A stretch of 64,000 nt of DNA, from positions 248,001 through 312,000 of the forward strand of contig NZ_JAQIOZ010000003.1 in NCBI RefSeq assembly GCF_028023675.1. Direction: 5' to 3'. This document shows, in pieces, positions 43,102-53,118 of the stretch. Below the pieces are notes generated by a model. It was not told where the DNA came from. It saw only the letters and a program-made list of their open reading frames with translations, and did not search any database. The position numbers and the translations under genes are program-made. The DNA comes from Primorskyibacter aestuariivivens (lineage in GTDB: Bacteria; Pseudomonadota; Alphaproteobacteria; Rhodobacterales; Rhodobacteraceae). The stretch's first letter is position 1. Each line of letters begins with the position of its first letter.

Positions 43102-44709
43102 ATGACACTGAACCTTTCGGTACCAGGACAGGATGAACTGAAGCCCCGCATCACGGTGTTTGGCGTGGGCGGTGCAGGCGGTAACGCGGTTAACAACATG
43201 ATCGAAAAGGCGCTTGAGGGCGTCGATTTCGTGACGGCCAACACGGACGCGCAGGCGCTCCAGCAAAGCATGGCCGAAAACCGCGTGCAGCTGGGCGTCA
43301 AGGTGACCGAAGGGCTGGGCGCAGGGGCCAAGGCCTCGATCGGCGCGGCCGCAGCCGAGGAAAGCATCGAACAGATCGTCGATCATCTGGCGGGCGCGCA
43401 TATGTGCTTCATTACCGCTGGCATGGGCGGCGGCACCGGTACGGGCGCAGCGCCGATCATTGCGCAGGCCGCACGTGAACTGGGCGTTCTGACCGTTGGC
43501 GTCGTGACCAAACCGTTCCAGTTCGAAGGCGCCAAGCGCATGCGTCAGGCCGAAGACGGGGTCGACGCCCTGCAAAAGGTCGTTGATACGCTGATCATCA
43601 TTCCCAACCAGAACCTGTTCCGGCTGGCGAATGAGAAAACCACCTTTACCGAAGCCTTCTCGATGGCCGACGATGTCCTTTACCAAGGCGTCAAGGGCGT
43701 GACCGACCTGATGGTCCGTCCGGGCCTGATCAACCTCGATTTTGCGGATGTGCGTGCCGTGATGGACGAGATGGGCAAGGCGATGATGGGCACGGGCGAG
43801 GCGGAGGGCGAAGATCGCGCCATCCAGGCCGCCGAGAAAGCCATTGCCAACCCGCTTCTGGACGAAATCAGCCTGCGTGGTGCCAAAGGTGTTCTCATCA
43901 ACATCACCGGCGGCCACGACCTCACCCTGTTCGAGCTGGACGAGGCGGCCAACCGCATCCGCGAAGAAGTGGACGCAGACGCCAATATCATCGTGGGTTC
44001 CACGCTGGACACCGATATGGGCGGCACCATGCGCGTGAGCGTTGTTGCCACCGGAATTGACGCCTCCGAGATGGAGCATGACGTGCCCGTGCCGCGCCGT
44101 TCGCTTGCCGAACCGCTGAAACAGGTAGAGGCCCCGCGCGAGGAAGATCGCGAGCCCGCCGTGACCATCACCTCGGTCGCCGCATCCGCCGCTGAACCGG
44201 GCTTTGAAGAGCCGCAGTCCGAGGTCGCGGAAGCCGCCGAAGAACCGTCGCTCTTTGAAGGGTTTGAGCGTCGCGAAGAACATGCCGCGCAGGATGATCT
44301 GCCGCCCCCGGCCTACCAGCCGAGCCCCCCGGCGTTTGAGCCTGCGTCGCATTACGAAGAAGACGAGACCGAAGCCTTTGTGGCCCCCAAGGCTCCGGCC
44401 CCCGGCACGCCGTCTCCGGATGCGCTGGCCCGTCTCCAGGCCGCGGCGCAGCGCGCCAATGGCGGACAGTCCGCGCGCCGCGACGACACCCAGCCGGAAC
44501 CGGCCGAGGTCGAGCGCCCGCGTTTTGGCATCAACTCGCTGATCGGTCGCATGACCGGCGGTCATGGCGGTGGCGAAGCACCGGCGCAACCCGCGCGCCG
44601 TCAGCCCTCCATGCATTCTCCGGCCCCCAGCCACGCGGCAGAGCCGGAAGCCGAAGCCGATCAGGACCGTATCGAAATCCCGGCTTTCCTGCGCCGTCAG
44701 GCAAACTGA
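43102..44709 (+). CDS. ftsZ: Cell division GTPase FtsZ
   Basis: A 535-residue tubulin homologue that forms the Z-ring. Start ATG 43102 ([12 protein letters not shown]). GTPase features are '[16 protein letters not shown]', the T4 loop '[16 protein letters not shown]', 'TKPFQFEG' and the T7 loop '[16 protein letters not shown]'. After about residue 320 comes a long acidic, Pro-rich linker, longer than in E. coli as in other alphaproteobacteria, holding a conserved-looking '[15 protein letters not shown]', and ending in the C-terminal peptide '[14 protein letters not shown]' that binds FtsA and other partners. A strong terminator follows. Confidence 0.97.
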   Translation: MTLNLSVPGQDELKPRITVFGVGGAGGNAVNNMIEKALEGVDFVTANTDAQALQQSMAENRVQLGVKVTEGLGAGAKASIGAAAAEESIEQIVDHLAGAHMCFITAGMGGGTGTGAAPIIAQAARELGVLTVGVVTKPFQFEGAKRMRQAEDGVDALQKVVDTLIIIPNQNLFRLANEKTTFTEAFSMADDVLYQGVKGVTDLMVRPGLINLDFADVRAVMDEMGKAMMGTGEAEGEDRAIQAAEKAIANPLLDEISLRGAKGVLINITGGHDLTLFELDEAANRIREEVDADANIIVGSTLDTDMGGTMRVSVVATGIDASEMEHDVPVPRRSLAEPLKQVEAPREEDREPAVTITSVAASAAEPGFEEPQSEVAEAAEEPSLFEGFERREEHAAQDDLPPPAYQPSPPAFEPASHYEEDETEAFVAPKAPAPGTPSPDALARLQAAAQRANGGQSARRDDTQPEPAEVERPRFGINSLIGRMTGGHGGGEAPAQPARRQPSMHSPAPSHAAEPEAEADQDRIEIPAFLRRQAN

Positions 44710-44734
44710 TCCGGGCATTCGGTTGGATTTTTTG

Positions 44735-44766
44735 GGGCCATCCTTGCGGGTGGCCCTTTTCTTTCG
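44735..44766 (+). terminator. Intrinsic terminator after ftsZ
   Basis: GGGCCATCC (44735-44743) pairs with GGGTGGCCC (44748-44756) in a 9-bp stem with one G-U pair and a TTGC loop, followed by TTTTCTTTC. It closes the ftsQAZ transcription unit. Confidence 0.85.
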
Positions 44767-44810
44767 GGCGGGGTGGGTGGTGACCATACGCCACGATACG
44801 CATCCTGCTG

Positions 44811-45215
44811 ATGGGCAGTTATGGCTTGATCGGATCGGCCTGTCTGAGTGCCTTGCGGGCAGCAGATCAAGAGATGATCGGCACGAGGCAGAGCAGGCGG
44901 CCAGTGCTGCCGGTCTCTGTCCGGAACATAGCGGGATCTACCCGCGACCGCGCGGGCGTGTCTCTTGCCAAGTGGCTATTTTCTGCGGCCACTGGCCTGG
45001 CGATCTTGAATGTCATTGTTGGCGCGTTCCGGCCGACTACGGTCTGGATGCGGCTGCGCATGCGCAACCTGGCCCGTTCCGTGCGCGATGCGGGCGCGCT
45101 GTTCCCTGCCGTTTATCAGCGGTTTTTTCGCAGGCAATTCGCCTTCGGCTGTCCTGCATTTGCGGTTGCGCTGTCCGTCCTCTGGCTGATGCTGAGCAAG
45201 CCGGATCTGGGCTGA
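44811..45215 (+). pseudogene. Possible truncated NAD(P)-binding SDR remnant with membrane tail
   Basis: A 134-codon frame. Its start, together with the preceding in-frame codons 'IRILL', reads like the Rossmann opening of an NAD-dependent epimerase ('GSYGLIGSACLSALRAADQEMIG'), but an in-frame stop lies a few codons upstream and the Rossmann fold breaks off after some 30 residues. The remainder has two hydrophobic segments (AKWLFSAATGLAILNVIVGAF; FAVALSVLWLML) in the manner of the membrane tail of SDR proteins with a DoxX-like C-terminus. This suggests a gene with its middle deleted. A short true membrane protein is the alternative. Confidence 0.4.
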
Positions 45216-45513
45216 GGCCGGGCTTTCATCGGGATTCTCAGCTGTGTTTGCGTGCAACAATCCGCGAAACATGGCGGCACTTTTGGCGAATTGCGCGGGT
45301 TTCATCATCACATAACCTGTGGATAAAATGGCATGCGAGTTGATTTGATTATTTAAAATTAATGCCTTACATCTCGGCTGCGGGTTCTCGCCGACCTGTC
45401 CGGCCATTTGTTTCACCGCGTTACAATACGTTATTTGAGGCTCCCCGCCCTGCAGGGGTAACGATACCGCAACAAACGGGCTGAATCCGCCCGAAGGACT
45501 TTGGGGACAAATC
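45216..45513 (+). other. lpxC upstream region
   Basis: No gene is visible. An A+T-rich stretch around 45330-45370 (TTGATTTGATTATTTAAAATTAATG) and TACAAT at 45423-45428 are the most promoter-like parts, but I cannot pair -35 and -10 elements with confidence. Confidence 0.4.
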
Positions 45514-46434
45514 GTGCAAGCAACGCTGAAATCCAAAACACGTTTCGAAGGGGTGGGCCTGCATTCCGGTAAACCGGTTCGCATGATCGTCTCGCCTGCT
45601 TCGGCGGGTTACGGCGTGTGGTTCAAGCGGACCGATATCGCGCTTGGCGACAACCTTGTCCCCGCCCGTTGGGACGCGGTCGAGGCGACGCCGCTCTGTA
45701 CCCGCATCGTCAACGCCAGCGGCGTGTCCGTGTCCACCATCGAACATGTCATGGCGGCGCTGGCCGGATGTGGCATCCACAACGCGCTGATCGAGATTGA
45801 CGGTCCCGAGGTTCCGATCCTCGATGGCTCTGCCGCGCCTTTCGTGGATGCGTTCCTCGCCCGTGGCGTGCAGCCCCAGAACACGCCGGTCGTGGCGCTC
45901 AAGGTCAATAAGACCGTGTCCGTGGAAACGGCGCATGGCTGGGCGCGTCTGCAACCGGCGGAAGCCCTGACCATGTCGTTCCACATTGATTTCGAAGACG
46001 CCGCCATCGGGGTTCAGGACAAGCGCCTGTCCCTGTCCAATGGCGCGTTTGTGCGTGAGCTGTGTGACAGCCGCACCTTCTGCCGCAAGGCGGATGTGGA
46101 TTACATGCGCGCCAATGGCCTTGCGCTGGGGGGCACGCTGGAAAACGCGGTTGTCGTGGACGGGGCCGAGGTGCTGAGCCCGGGTGGCCTGCGCCACGCG
46201 GATGAGGCCGTGCGCCACAAGATGCTGGACGCGCTGGGTGATCTCGCACTCGCAGGTGCCCCCATTCTGGGCCACTACACCGGCCATCGGGCTGGGCACG
46301 CCATGACCAACCAGCTTCTGCGCGCCCTGTTCCGTACGCCGGGTGCGGTCAGCTATGTCGAATGTGACCGGGCCCGCGCGGCGCGCCTGCCCGGTGTGGG
46401 CGTGGCCCGCGCCGATATTCCCGCGGTCGCCTGA
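45514..46434 (+). CDS. lpxC: UDP-3-O-acyl-N-acetylglucosamine deacetylase LpxC
   Basis: A 306-residue zinc enzyme that catalyses the committed step of lipid A synthesis. Start is GTG 45514 (MQATLKSKTRFEGVGLHSG). Zn ligands are in 'STIEHVMAALAG' (His) and 'HKMLDALGDLALAG' (His and Asp); 'PILDGSAAPFVDAF', 'SRTFCRKADVDYMRANGLALGGTLENAVV' (read in parts) and 'GHRAGHAMTNQLLRAL' are also conserved. It follows ftsZ at a distance, as in many proteobacteria. Confidence 0.97.
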   Translation: MQATLKSKTRFEGVGLHSGKPVRMIVSPASAGYGVWFKRTDIALGDNLVPARWDAVEATPLCTRIVNASGVSVSTIEHVMAALAGCGIHNALIEIDGPEVPILDGSAAPFVDAFLARGVQPQNTPVVALKVNKTVSVETAHGWARLQPAEALTMSFHIDFEDAAIGVQDKRLSLSNGAFVRELCDSRTFCRKADVDYMRANGLALGGTLENAVVVDGAEVLSPGGLRHADEAVRHKMLDALGDLALAGAPILGHYTGHRAGHAMTNQLLRALFRTPGAVSYVECDRARAARLPGVGVARADIPAVA

Positions 46435-46609
46435 ACGCGCCGCGTAGGGGCCGTTCCGGGGCGTGCCATATTCAACACGCCGTGACCGATCGCCCTTCCT
46501 GTCCCCGATATGGCTTATTGCCTTTCCGGTCGGATAGATATTGTGTTAGGAGGTTGGCAACCGGGCCTTCATGTCCGGACCAGAGATTGTGGGTGAGGAC
46601 GGATCAGGC

Positions 46610-47488
46610 ATGACGAGCGGCGCAGGTTTCAGCGGCACATCATTGCGACCCCTGGTGCTGGCACTGGCCACGGCGGTGGCCTTGTCAGGATGCGGGGAAT
46701 CATTCCTCAACGCCCGGGGCGGCATCGGCTTTGGCAACGCGCCGATGGAGGCCTTTACCGCCAAGCAGATTTTCGAGCGCGGCGAATACGAAATGGCGCG
46801 CGGCAAATACGGCGAAGCGGCCACCTTCTTTGCCGAGATCGAGCGGCTGTATCCCTATTCCGACTGGGCCAAGCGCGCCCTGATCATGCAGGCCTATGCC
46901 CATCACAAGGACAAGGTCTATGAGGACAGCCGCTCTGCCGCGCAGCGTTATATCGACTTCTACCCGGCCGATGATGATGCGGCCTATGCGCAATATCTTC
47001 TCGCGCTGAGCTATTACGATCAGATCGAACTTGTCGGTCGCGATCAGGGCGTGACATTCCAGGCGCTGCAAGCGCTGCGCACGGTGATCGAGCGTTACCC
47101 GGACAGCGAATATGCACGCTCTGCAATTCTCAAATTCGACCTTGCCTATGACCATCTGGCGGGCAAGGAGATGGAGATCGGGCGCTATTACCTCAAGCGC
47201 AGCCATTACACATCGGCGATCAACCGTTTCCGCGTGGTGGTCGAGGATTTCCAGACCACGACTCATACGGCTGAGGCGTTGCACCGTCTGGTCGAAGCCT
47301 ACCTGTCGCTTGGGCTGGTCGAAGAGGCGCAGACCGCGGGCGCGATCCTGGGCTACAACTATCAGTCAACGGACTGGTACGAGGACAGCTACAAACTGCT
47401 CACCGGGCAGGGGCTGGAGCCGAAATACTTCAAGAACAACTGGCTGGGCGCGGTCTATCGCCAGATGATCAAGGGCGAGTGGTTGTAA
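46610..47488 (+). CDS. bamD: Outer membrane protein assembly factor BamD
   Basis: A 292-residue lipoprotein of the BAM complex that inserts beta-barrel proteins into the outer membrane. A lipoprotein signal with lipobox L-S-G-C (Cys 28) is followed by TPR repeats: 'AKQIFERGEYEMARGKYGEAATFFAEIERLYPYSDWAKRALIMQAYAHH' (read in parts) and 'ALQALRTVIERYPDSEYARSAILK'. ATG 46610 has a GGATCAGG just upstream and places the signal correctly; the ATG at 46571 has none. recN follows. Confidence 0.93.
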   Translation: MTSGAGFSGTSLRPLVLALATAVALSGCGESFLNARGGIGFGNAPMEAFTAKQIFERGEYEMARGKYGEAATFFAEIERLYPYSDWAKRALIMQAYAHHKDKVYEDSRSAAQRYIDFYPADDDAAYAQYLLALSYYDQIELVGRDQGVTFQALQALRTVIERYPDSEYARSAILKFDLAYDHLAGKEMEIGRYYLKRSHYTSAINRFRVVVEDFQTTTHTAEALHRLVEAYLSLGLVEEAQTAGAILGYNYQSTDWYEDSYKLLTGQGLEPKYFKNNWLGAVYRQMIKGEWL

Positions 47489-47524
47489 GGGCGGCGGGGT
47501 GACACCCGCCCGTTGGGGCTTGCG

Positions 47525-49174
47525 ATGCTGCGCGCATTAGACATTCGCGACATGCTGATCATTGATCACCTCGCGCTGGAGTTCCAGCCGGGGCTCAATG
47601 TGCTGACCGGCGAGACCGGAGCGGGCAAATCGATCCTGCTGGACTCTCTGGGCTTTGTGCTGGGCTGGCGCGGGCGCGCCGATCTGGTGCGACAGGGCGC
47701 GAAACAGGGCGAGGTGCTGGCGGAGTTTGACCTGCCTGAAAACCACCCCGCCCGTGCCGTTCTGGAAGAGGCCGGTCTGCCGGTGGCGGATGAGCTGATC
47801 CTGCGCCGGGTGAATTCGGCGGACGGGCGCAAGACCGCCTGGGTCAATGACCGGCGCTGTTCGGGCGAGGTGCTGCGCGCGCTGTCCGAGACGTTGGTGG
47901 AGCTGCATGGGCAGCATGACGACCGGGGCCTTCTGAACCCGCGCGGGCACCGCGCCATTTTGGATGCTTTCGCCGGTATTGACGTGGAACTGGCCGCGAC
48001 GCGCGCGGCGTGGCGCAATCTGAGCGCAGCCCGCAAGGCGCTGGCCGAGGCCGAAACAGCCCTGGCGGCGATGCAGGACGAGGAAGAGTTCCTGCGCCAT
48101 GCGGTCGGGGAACTGGACGAGCTTGACCCGCAGCCGGGGGAGGAAGAGGCGCTGGATGTGCAACGCCGCCTTATGCAGCAGGCCGAACGCATCCGCGATG
48201 ACATCACCCGAGCCAGTGCCGCCCTCGGCACTGACGGGGCCGAAGGCGCGATGGGCGACGCGATGCGCTGGCTCGAAGCGGTGGCGGACAAGGCCGAGGG
48301 CAAGCTCGACGGCGCGCTGGCCGCTTTGTCGCGCGCCATGGTGGAACTGGACGAGGCCGCGCGCGGGGTCGAGGACACGGCGCAGGCGCTGGTGTTCAAC
48401 CCGCATGAGTTGGAAGAGACCGAAGAACGGTTATTCGCCATTCGCGGTCTGGCCCGCAAACATCAGGTCACGCCCGAGGAATTGCCCGACCTCGCCGACA
48501 CGCTGCGCGGCAAGCTGGAGGCGCTGGACGCGGGGGACGCGGGGATTGCCACGCTGCGCGCCGATCTGAAAACGGCGGAGGACAGCTATTACAGCGCGGC
48601 ACAGGCACTCAGCGCCGCGCGTCATGCCGCGGCCCAAAAGCTGGACCGTGCGGTCACTGCCGAGCTTGCCCCGCTCAAGATGGAGCGCGCGGTGTTCACC
48701 ACGCAGATCAGCGACGACACCCCCGGCCCGGAGGGGCGCGACGCGGTGGCCTTTACCGTGGCCACCAATCCTGGCGCACCGGCAGGCCCCATCGGCAAGA
48801 TCGCCTCGGGCGGGGAACTCAGCCGCTTTTTGCTGGCTTTGAAGGTCTGCCTGGCCGAGGGCAACGCGGGCATCACGATGATCTTTGACGAGATCGACCG
48901 CGGTGTCGGCGGGGCCACGGCGGATGCGGTGGGGCGCAGGCTGGCGGCGCTGGCGTCCGAGGGGCAGGTGCTTGTCGTGACCCATTCGCCGCAGGTGGCC
49001 GCGCTTGGCGCGCATCACTGGCGGGTGGAAAAGCGGGTGACCGGGGATCAGACCCTGTCCAATGTCGTGCCGCTGGCCGATCCCGACCGGGTGGACGAGA
49101 TCGCGCGCATGGTGTCTGGCGACACGATCACCGACGAGGCCCGCGCCGCGGCACGGGCCTTGTTGGCGGGGTAG
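47525..49174 (+). CDS. recN: DNA repair protein RecN
   Basis: A 549-residue SMC-like ATPase for double-strand break repair. The Walker A 'NVLTGETGAGKSILLDSLGFVLG' (read in parts) is near the N-terminus, followed by 'LVELHGQHDDRGLLNP', a central coiled-coil with a short hinge, and the C-terminal signature 'KIASGGELSRFLLALKVCLAE' with Walker B 'TMIFDEIDRGVGGATADAVGRRLAAL' (read in parts) and 'VLVVTHSPQVAALG'. Start ATG 47525 gives MLRALDIRDMLIID. No LexA box is visible just ahead of it, unlike uvrD. Confidence 0.96.
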   Translation: MLRALDIRDMLIIDHLALEFQPGLNVLTGETGAGKSILLDSLGFVLGWRGRADLVRQGAKQGEVLAEFDLPENHPARAVLEEAGLPVADELILRRVNSADGRKTAWVNDRRCSGEVLRALSETLVELHGQHDDRGLLNPRGHRAILDAFAGIDVELAATRAAWRNLSAARKALAEAETALAAMQDEEEFLRHAVGELDELDPQPGEEEALDVQRRLMQQAERIRDDITRASAALGTDGAEGAMGDAMRWLEAVADKAEGKLDGALAALSRAMVELDEAARGVEDTAQALVFNPHELEETEERLFAIRGLARKHQVTPEELPDLADTLRGKLEALDAGDAGIATLRADLKTAEDSYYSAAQALSAARHAAAQKLDRAVTAELAPLKMERAVFTTQISDDTPGPEGRDAVAFTVATNPGAPAGPIGKIASGGELSRFLLALKVCLAEGNAGITMIFDEIDRGVGGATADAVGRRLAALASEGQVLVVTHSPQVAALGAHHWRVEKRVTGDQTLSNVVPLADPDRVDEIARMVSGDTITDEARAAARALLAG

Positions 49175-49178
49175 GGGG

Positions 49179-49727
49179 TTATTGGCCTGAACGCTGGGCC
49201 AACCGGACAGTGCCCATCACGGCCATCAGGAACACCACGGCGCTGACACACATGCGCAGCGCGTTGTAGAACTGCCATCTTTCGGAATAGGCGCCCCAGA
49301 CCTGCTCGGCCTCCTGCAGGGTTTCGGGCACGCCCGCGTCGATCATCGCCCGGTTCATCGGCACATTGACCGAACCGGTCACCGCAAGTGCACCCGCGAG
49401 GTACAGTACCGCCGCCGCCCCGAACCATGCCGCAGCGTCATTGCGCCCCGCGCGGAAACACAGCAGCGTCGTAATGGCCAGCGCAACCGGCGTGCCAAAG
49501 AAGGCCGGGGCGAAGGCCGCGTTGCGCACGGCTTCGTTCATGGCGTTCATTGCTTCGATGGCGACGCGCGGGTCGATCCGGTCGAGCCCCCACAACGTGG
49601 ACACCGCCCAGGCATAGAAAAATCCGAAAATCGCCGCGCAAAGCAGCATGGTGACCGCCGTGACCGGCACGAGAAGAGATCTGGCATTGGCGATCCGGGC
49701 TGCGGAGCGATTGGCGGAGGTCGACAT
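49179..49727 (-). CDS. DUF1772 (anthrone oxygenase-like) membrane protein
   Basis: A 182-residue membrane protein with four helices: 'LVPVTAVTMLLCAAIFGFFYAWAV', 'GTPVALAITTLLCF', 'FGAAAVLYLAGALAVTGSVNVPMNRAM' (read in parts) and a last one near the C-terminus. The G-x-x-V-P-M-N segment followed by 'W..Y..RW..YNALR' is the DUF1772 pattern. The family includes a fungal anthrone oxygenase, but bacterial members have unknown roles. It is convergent with recN, with only four bases between the stop codons. Confidence 0.82.
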   Translation of the reverse strand: MSTSANRSAARIANARSLLVPVTAVTMLLCAAIFGFFYAWAVSTLWGLDRIDPRVAIEAMNAMNEAVRNAAFAPAFFGTPVALAITTLLCFRAGRNDAAAWFGAAAVLYLAGALAVTGSVNVPMNRAMIDAGVPETLQEAEQVWGAYSERWQFYNALRMCVSAVVFLMAVMGTVRLAQRSGQ

Positions 49728-49907
49728 GGGAAAGTCCTTCCATTCTAAGCGAAACCTTACATCCGTACATTGTATTACGGTTATGGGCGGGGTTCCGTCG
49801 CCATATCGTCGCGGAATTTGCGAAAGTGCCGGGTTTTCATGACAAACCTTCCCCGGACACCGCGATGTGACTGCGATGGGGGAAGTTGACGCGACTATGA
49901 TGCCGGA

Positions 49908-51314
49908 TCAGTTGCTTGGCGGCACCAGCTTGCCGGGGTTCAGGATGTTGAGCGGATCCAGCGCGCGTTTGATGTCGCCCATCACGGGCCAGCCGACACC
50001 GTGTTCCGCCTCCATGTAGTCCAGCTTGCCCATGCCAACGCCATGCTCGCCCGTGGCCGTGCCGCCAAGTGCAAGCGCGCGTTCCACCATGCGGTGCGAC
50101 AGGGCTTTGGCCTCGGCAATCTCGGACGGGTTTGCCTCATCGACCAGAAGGATGGCATGGAAATTCCCATCCCCCACATGACCCAGGATCGGGCCGGGGA
50201 TGGCGCTTGCGGCGATATCCTGTTGTGTCGCCTCGACCGCCTCGGCAAGGCGCGAGATCGGCACGCAGATATCGGTGACCACCGCGCGCGTCCCCTTGCG
50301 CGAGGCGAGGATCGCGTAATAGGCGTTGTGCCGCATGGTCCAGAGCTTGTTGCGGTCCTCGGCCCGTGTGGCCCAGTCAAAGCCCTCCGCGCCATGTTCG
50401 GCCACGATCTCGCCAAAGGTTTCGGCCTGTTCCGCTACAGCGCTGTCGGAGCCGTGGAATTCCACCAGCAGATGCGGCTTCAGCGGAAATGCCATCCCGG
50501 AATAGGCGTTCACCGCCGCGGCCGTGGCCGCATCGACAAATTCGATCCGCGCCATGGGCAGGCCCATCTGGATTACATCCGTCACCGCCCGCACCGCCGA
50601 TCCCATGTCACTAAAGGCGCAGACCCCGGCGCTGATCGCTTCGGGCTGGCCATGCAGCCGCAGGGTCAATTCGGTGATCAGGCCCAACGTGCCTTCGCTG
50701 CCGATCATCAGCGCGGTCAGGTCATAGCCCGCCGCCGATTTCCGCGCCCGTGTGCCGGTGCGCATGACGCGCCCATCGGCCAGCACCACCTCAAGCCCCA
50801 GCACATTGTCGCGCATGGTCCCGTAGCGCACGGCGGTCGTGCCGCTGGCCCGCGTGGCCGCCATCCCGCCGATCGAGGCATTTGCGCCGGGATCGACCGG
50901 AAAGAACAGCCCCGTGGCGCGCAGCTCTTCGTTCAGCGCCTCGCGTGTGATGCCGGGCTGGACGCTCACATCCATATCCTCGGGGCGGACCTCAAGCACC
51001 CGGTTCATGCGGCTGAAATCCACCACCACGCCGCCGCGCACGGCCAACGCGTGCCCTTCCAGCGACGTGCCGGTGCCCCAGCCCACCACCGGGAGACGGT
51101 GGGTTGCGCAAATGGAAACAATTTGCGCGACTTCCTCGGTATTGTCCGGATAGGCCACCACATCGGGTGGCGTGACCGGGAAATACGACTCGGATTGCCC
51201 ATGCAGGTCCAGATCGGACTTGGAGGTGCTGAGGCGTTGTCCTATCAAGGACTTAAGCGCATTGAGGGCCGCGTCACGGTCGGGCTGCGTCATGGGTTTG
51301 TCTGGCTCCGTCAA
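49908..51314 (-). CDS. FAD-linked D-lactate dehydrogenase / glycolate oxidase GlcD-type
   Basis: A 468-residue FAD-dependent 2-hydroxyacid dehydrogenase of the D-lactate dehydrogenase (cytochrome) type. The PCMH FAD domain is seen in 'LPVVGWGTGTSLEGHALAV', 'VDPGANASIGGMAATRASGTTAVRYGTM' (read in parts) and 'GSEGTLGLITELTLRLHG'; the C-terminal substrate domain in 'ILGHVGDGNFHAILL' and 'TATGEHGVGMGKLDYMEAEHG'. It would oxidise D-lactate or a related 2-hydroxyacid and pass electrons to the respiratory chain; the exact substrate is open. It is divergent from the ClC gene, with about 60 bases between starts. Confidence 0.88.
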   Translation of the reverse strand: MTEPDKPMTQPDRDAALNALKSLIGQRLSTSKSDLDLHGQSESYFPVTPPDVVAYPDNTEEVAQIVSICATHRLPVVGWGTGTSLEGHALAVRGGVVVDFSRMNRVLEVRPEDMDVSVQPGITREALNEELRATGLFFPVDPGANASIGGMAATRASGTTAVRYGTMRDNVLGLEVVLADGRVMRTGTRARKSAAGYDLTALMIGSEGTLGLITELTLRLHGQPEAISAGVCAFSDMGSAVRAVTDVIQMGLPMARIEFVDAATAAAVNAYSGMAFPLKPHLLVEFHGSDSAVAEQAETFGEIVAEHGAEGFDWATRAEDRNKLWTMRHNAYYAILASRKGTRAVVTDICVPISRLAEAVEATQQDIAASAIPGPILGHVGDGNFHAILLVDEANPSEIAEAKALSHRMVERALALGGTATGEHGVGMGKLDYMEAEHGVGWPVMGDIKRALDPLNILNPGKLVPPSN

Positions 51315-51373
51315 CTGGGATTGGCGCAGCTTAGCCCGCGATGCCGTACTGCGCCAAGACGGGATTGAGGCGC

Positions 51374-53062
51374 ATGCCAGAGACCAAAGCTTCGCAGCTC
51401 GGCAGACAACTCCGCGATATGGCGGCGGTGTTCGGGCGTGGCTGGCAATTGCTCCGCAATCGTGGACCCAGCCAGATACAGTTCTGGTTTATCGCGCTGA
51501 TGATTGGCATTGCCGCGGGCTTTGCCGCGGTGCTGTTCCGCAGTGCGATCGAATGGCTTCAGGCGACACTATACGGCACTGAGGATATCAACCACCTGCA
51601 CAGTTTCGCGGTCGAGCTTGACTGGTTCTGGGTGCTGATCATCCCTATGGCGGGCGGTATCGCTGTGGGGATCATCCTGCATCTCTTTACGCCGGACGGG
51701 CGCGTGCAATCGGTGGCCGATGTGATCGAGGGCGCGGCGCTCAATGACGGGCGGGTGGAGAAAAAGGCGGGGATGGCCTCGGCCATCTGTTCCTGGATCA
51801 CGCTGTCGACCGGCGGCTCCACGGGGCGCGAGGGGCCGGTGGTGCATATCGCGGCGATGATCTCAAGCTGGGTCAGCAACACGATCCGCGCCGACGGGAT
51901 CACCGGGCGCGACCTGTTGGGCTGTGCGGTGGCCGCCGCCGTCTCGGCCAGTTTCAACGCGCCCATCGCCGGGGCGCTGTTTGCGCTGGAGGTGATCCTG
52001 CGCCATTTCGCCTTGCATGCCTTTGCGCCCATCGTGGTGGCCAGCGCGGCAGGCACGGTGATCAACCGGCTGGTCTTTGGCGACGTAACAGAATTCACGC
52101 TGCCCGGCACCTCGACGCTGGAGTTCTACCTCGAACTGCCCGCCTTCCTGATCCTTGGGCTGGTCTGTGGGCTGGTCTCGGTGGTGATGATCCGCGGGGT
52201 GTTCTGGGCCGACGATGTTGAAACCCAGCTTCAGAACCGGATCGGGCTGCCCCATTGGGTGCGCCCGGTTCTGGCTGGCGCGATCCTGGGCGTCACGGCG
52301 ATCTTTTACCCGCATATCATCGGCGTTGGGTACGAGACGACCAGCGCAGCGCTGACCGGGCAACTGGTGCTGCATGAGGCGATTGTCTTTGCCATGGTCA
52401 AGGTCTTTGCCGTCTCGGTCACCATGGCGGGCCGGATGGGGGGCGGCATGTTCTCGCCCTCGCTCATGGTGGGGGCGCTGACCGGGCTGGCCTTTGGTCT
52501 GATCGCCACAGGGCTTTTGCCGGAGGTGTCCGGCGCGCACACGCTCTATGCGCTCGCCGGCATGGGTGCGGTGGCGGCGGCGGTGCTGGGCGCGCCCATT
52601 TCCACGACGCTGATCGTGTTCGAGTTGACCGGCGACTGGCAGACCGGGCTGGCCGTGATGGTGTCGGTGTCGATGTCCACCGCGATCTCGTCGCGGCTGG
52701 TGGACCGGTCATTCTTTCTTACCCAACTGGCACGGCGGGGCGTGCATCTGGCCGAGGGACCACAGGCCTATCTGCTGGCGATGTTCCGCGTGGTACAGGT
52801 CATGCGGCCCTGGGACGATCCCAGCGCCCCGGACGAGGCGGCCTGTCTGGAGATGGTGGAGCAGGGTATATTCCTGACCGATACGGCAACGCTGAAACAG
52901 GCGTTGCCAATGTTCGAGAAATCCGGCGTAAGCTACCTGCCCGTGGTGCACCCGCGCGAGGCAGGCGAGGCGCCGGAGCTACTGGGCGCGCTGTTCCATG
53001 TGGATGCACTCAAGGCCTATAACCGCGCGCTGGCAGCGACGGCGGAGGAAGAGCATAGTTAA
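51374..53062 (+). CDS. ClC-type chloride channel/antiporter with C-terminal CBS-like region
   Basis: A 562-residue membrane protein. The three ion-binding loops are visible: 'STGGSTGREGPVVHIAAM' with the gating Glu in G-R-E-G-P, 'MAGRMGGGMFSPSLMVGALTG' and an N-terminal part with 'IEWLQATLYG'. The last 100 residues are cytoplasmic and resemble a CBS module ('LKQALPMFEKSGVSYLPVVH...'). ATG 51374 has TTGAGG 5 bases upstream. Whether it is a channel or an H+/Cl- antiporter cannot be decided from these motifs. Confidence 0.93.
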   Translation: MPETKASQLGRQLRDMAAVFGRGWQLLRNRGPSQIQFWFIALMIGIAAGFAAVLFRSAIEWLQATLYGTEDINHLHSFAVELDWFWVLIIPMAGGIAVGIILHLFTPDGRVQSVADVIEGAALNDGRVEKKAGMASAICSWITLSTGGSTGREGPVVHIAAMISSWVSNTIRADGITGRDLLGCAVAAAVSASFNAPIAGALFALEVILRHFALHAFAPIVVASAAGTVINRLVFGDVTEFTLPGTSTLEFYLELPAFLILGLVCGLVSVVMIRGVFWADDVETQLQNRIGLPHWVRPVLAGAILGVTAIFYPHIIGVGYETTSAALTGQLVLHEAIVFAMVKVFAVSVTMAGRMGGGMFSPSLMVGALTGLAFGLIATGLLPEVSGAHTLYALAGMGAVAAAVLGAPISTTLIVFELTGDWQTGLAVMVSVSMSTAISSRLVDRSFFLTQLARRGVHLAEGPQAYLLAMFRVVQVMRPWDDPSAPDEAACLEMVEQGIFLTDTATLKQALPMFEKSGVSYLPVVHPREAGEAPELLGALFHVDALKAYNRALAATAEEEHS

Positions 53063-53118
53063 GCGGTTGATCTGGCAGAGAGACGGTATTGCACCCGCGG
53101 AAATGAATTCCCGGTCAG

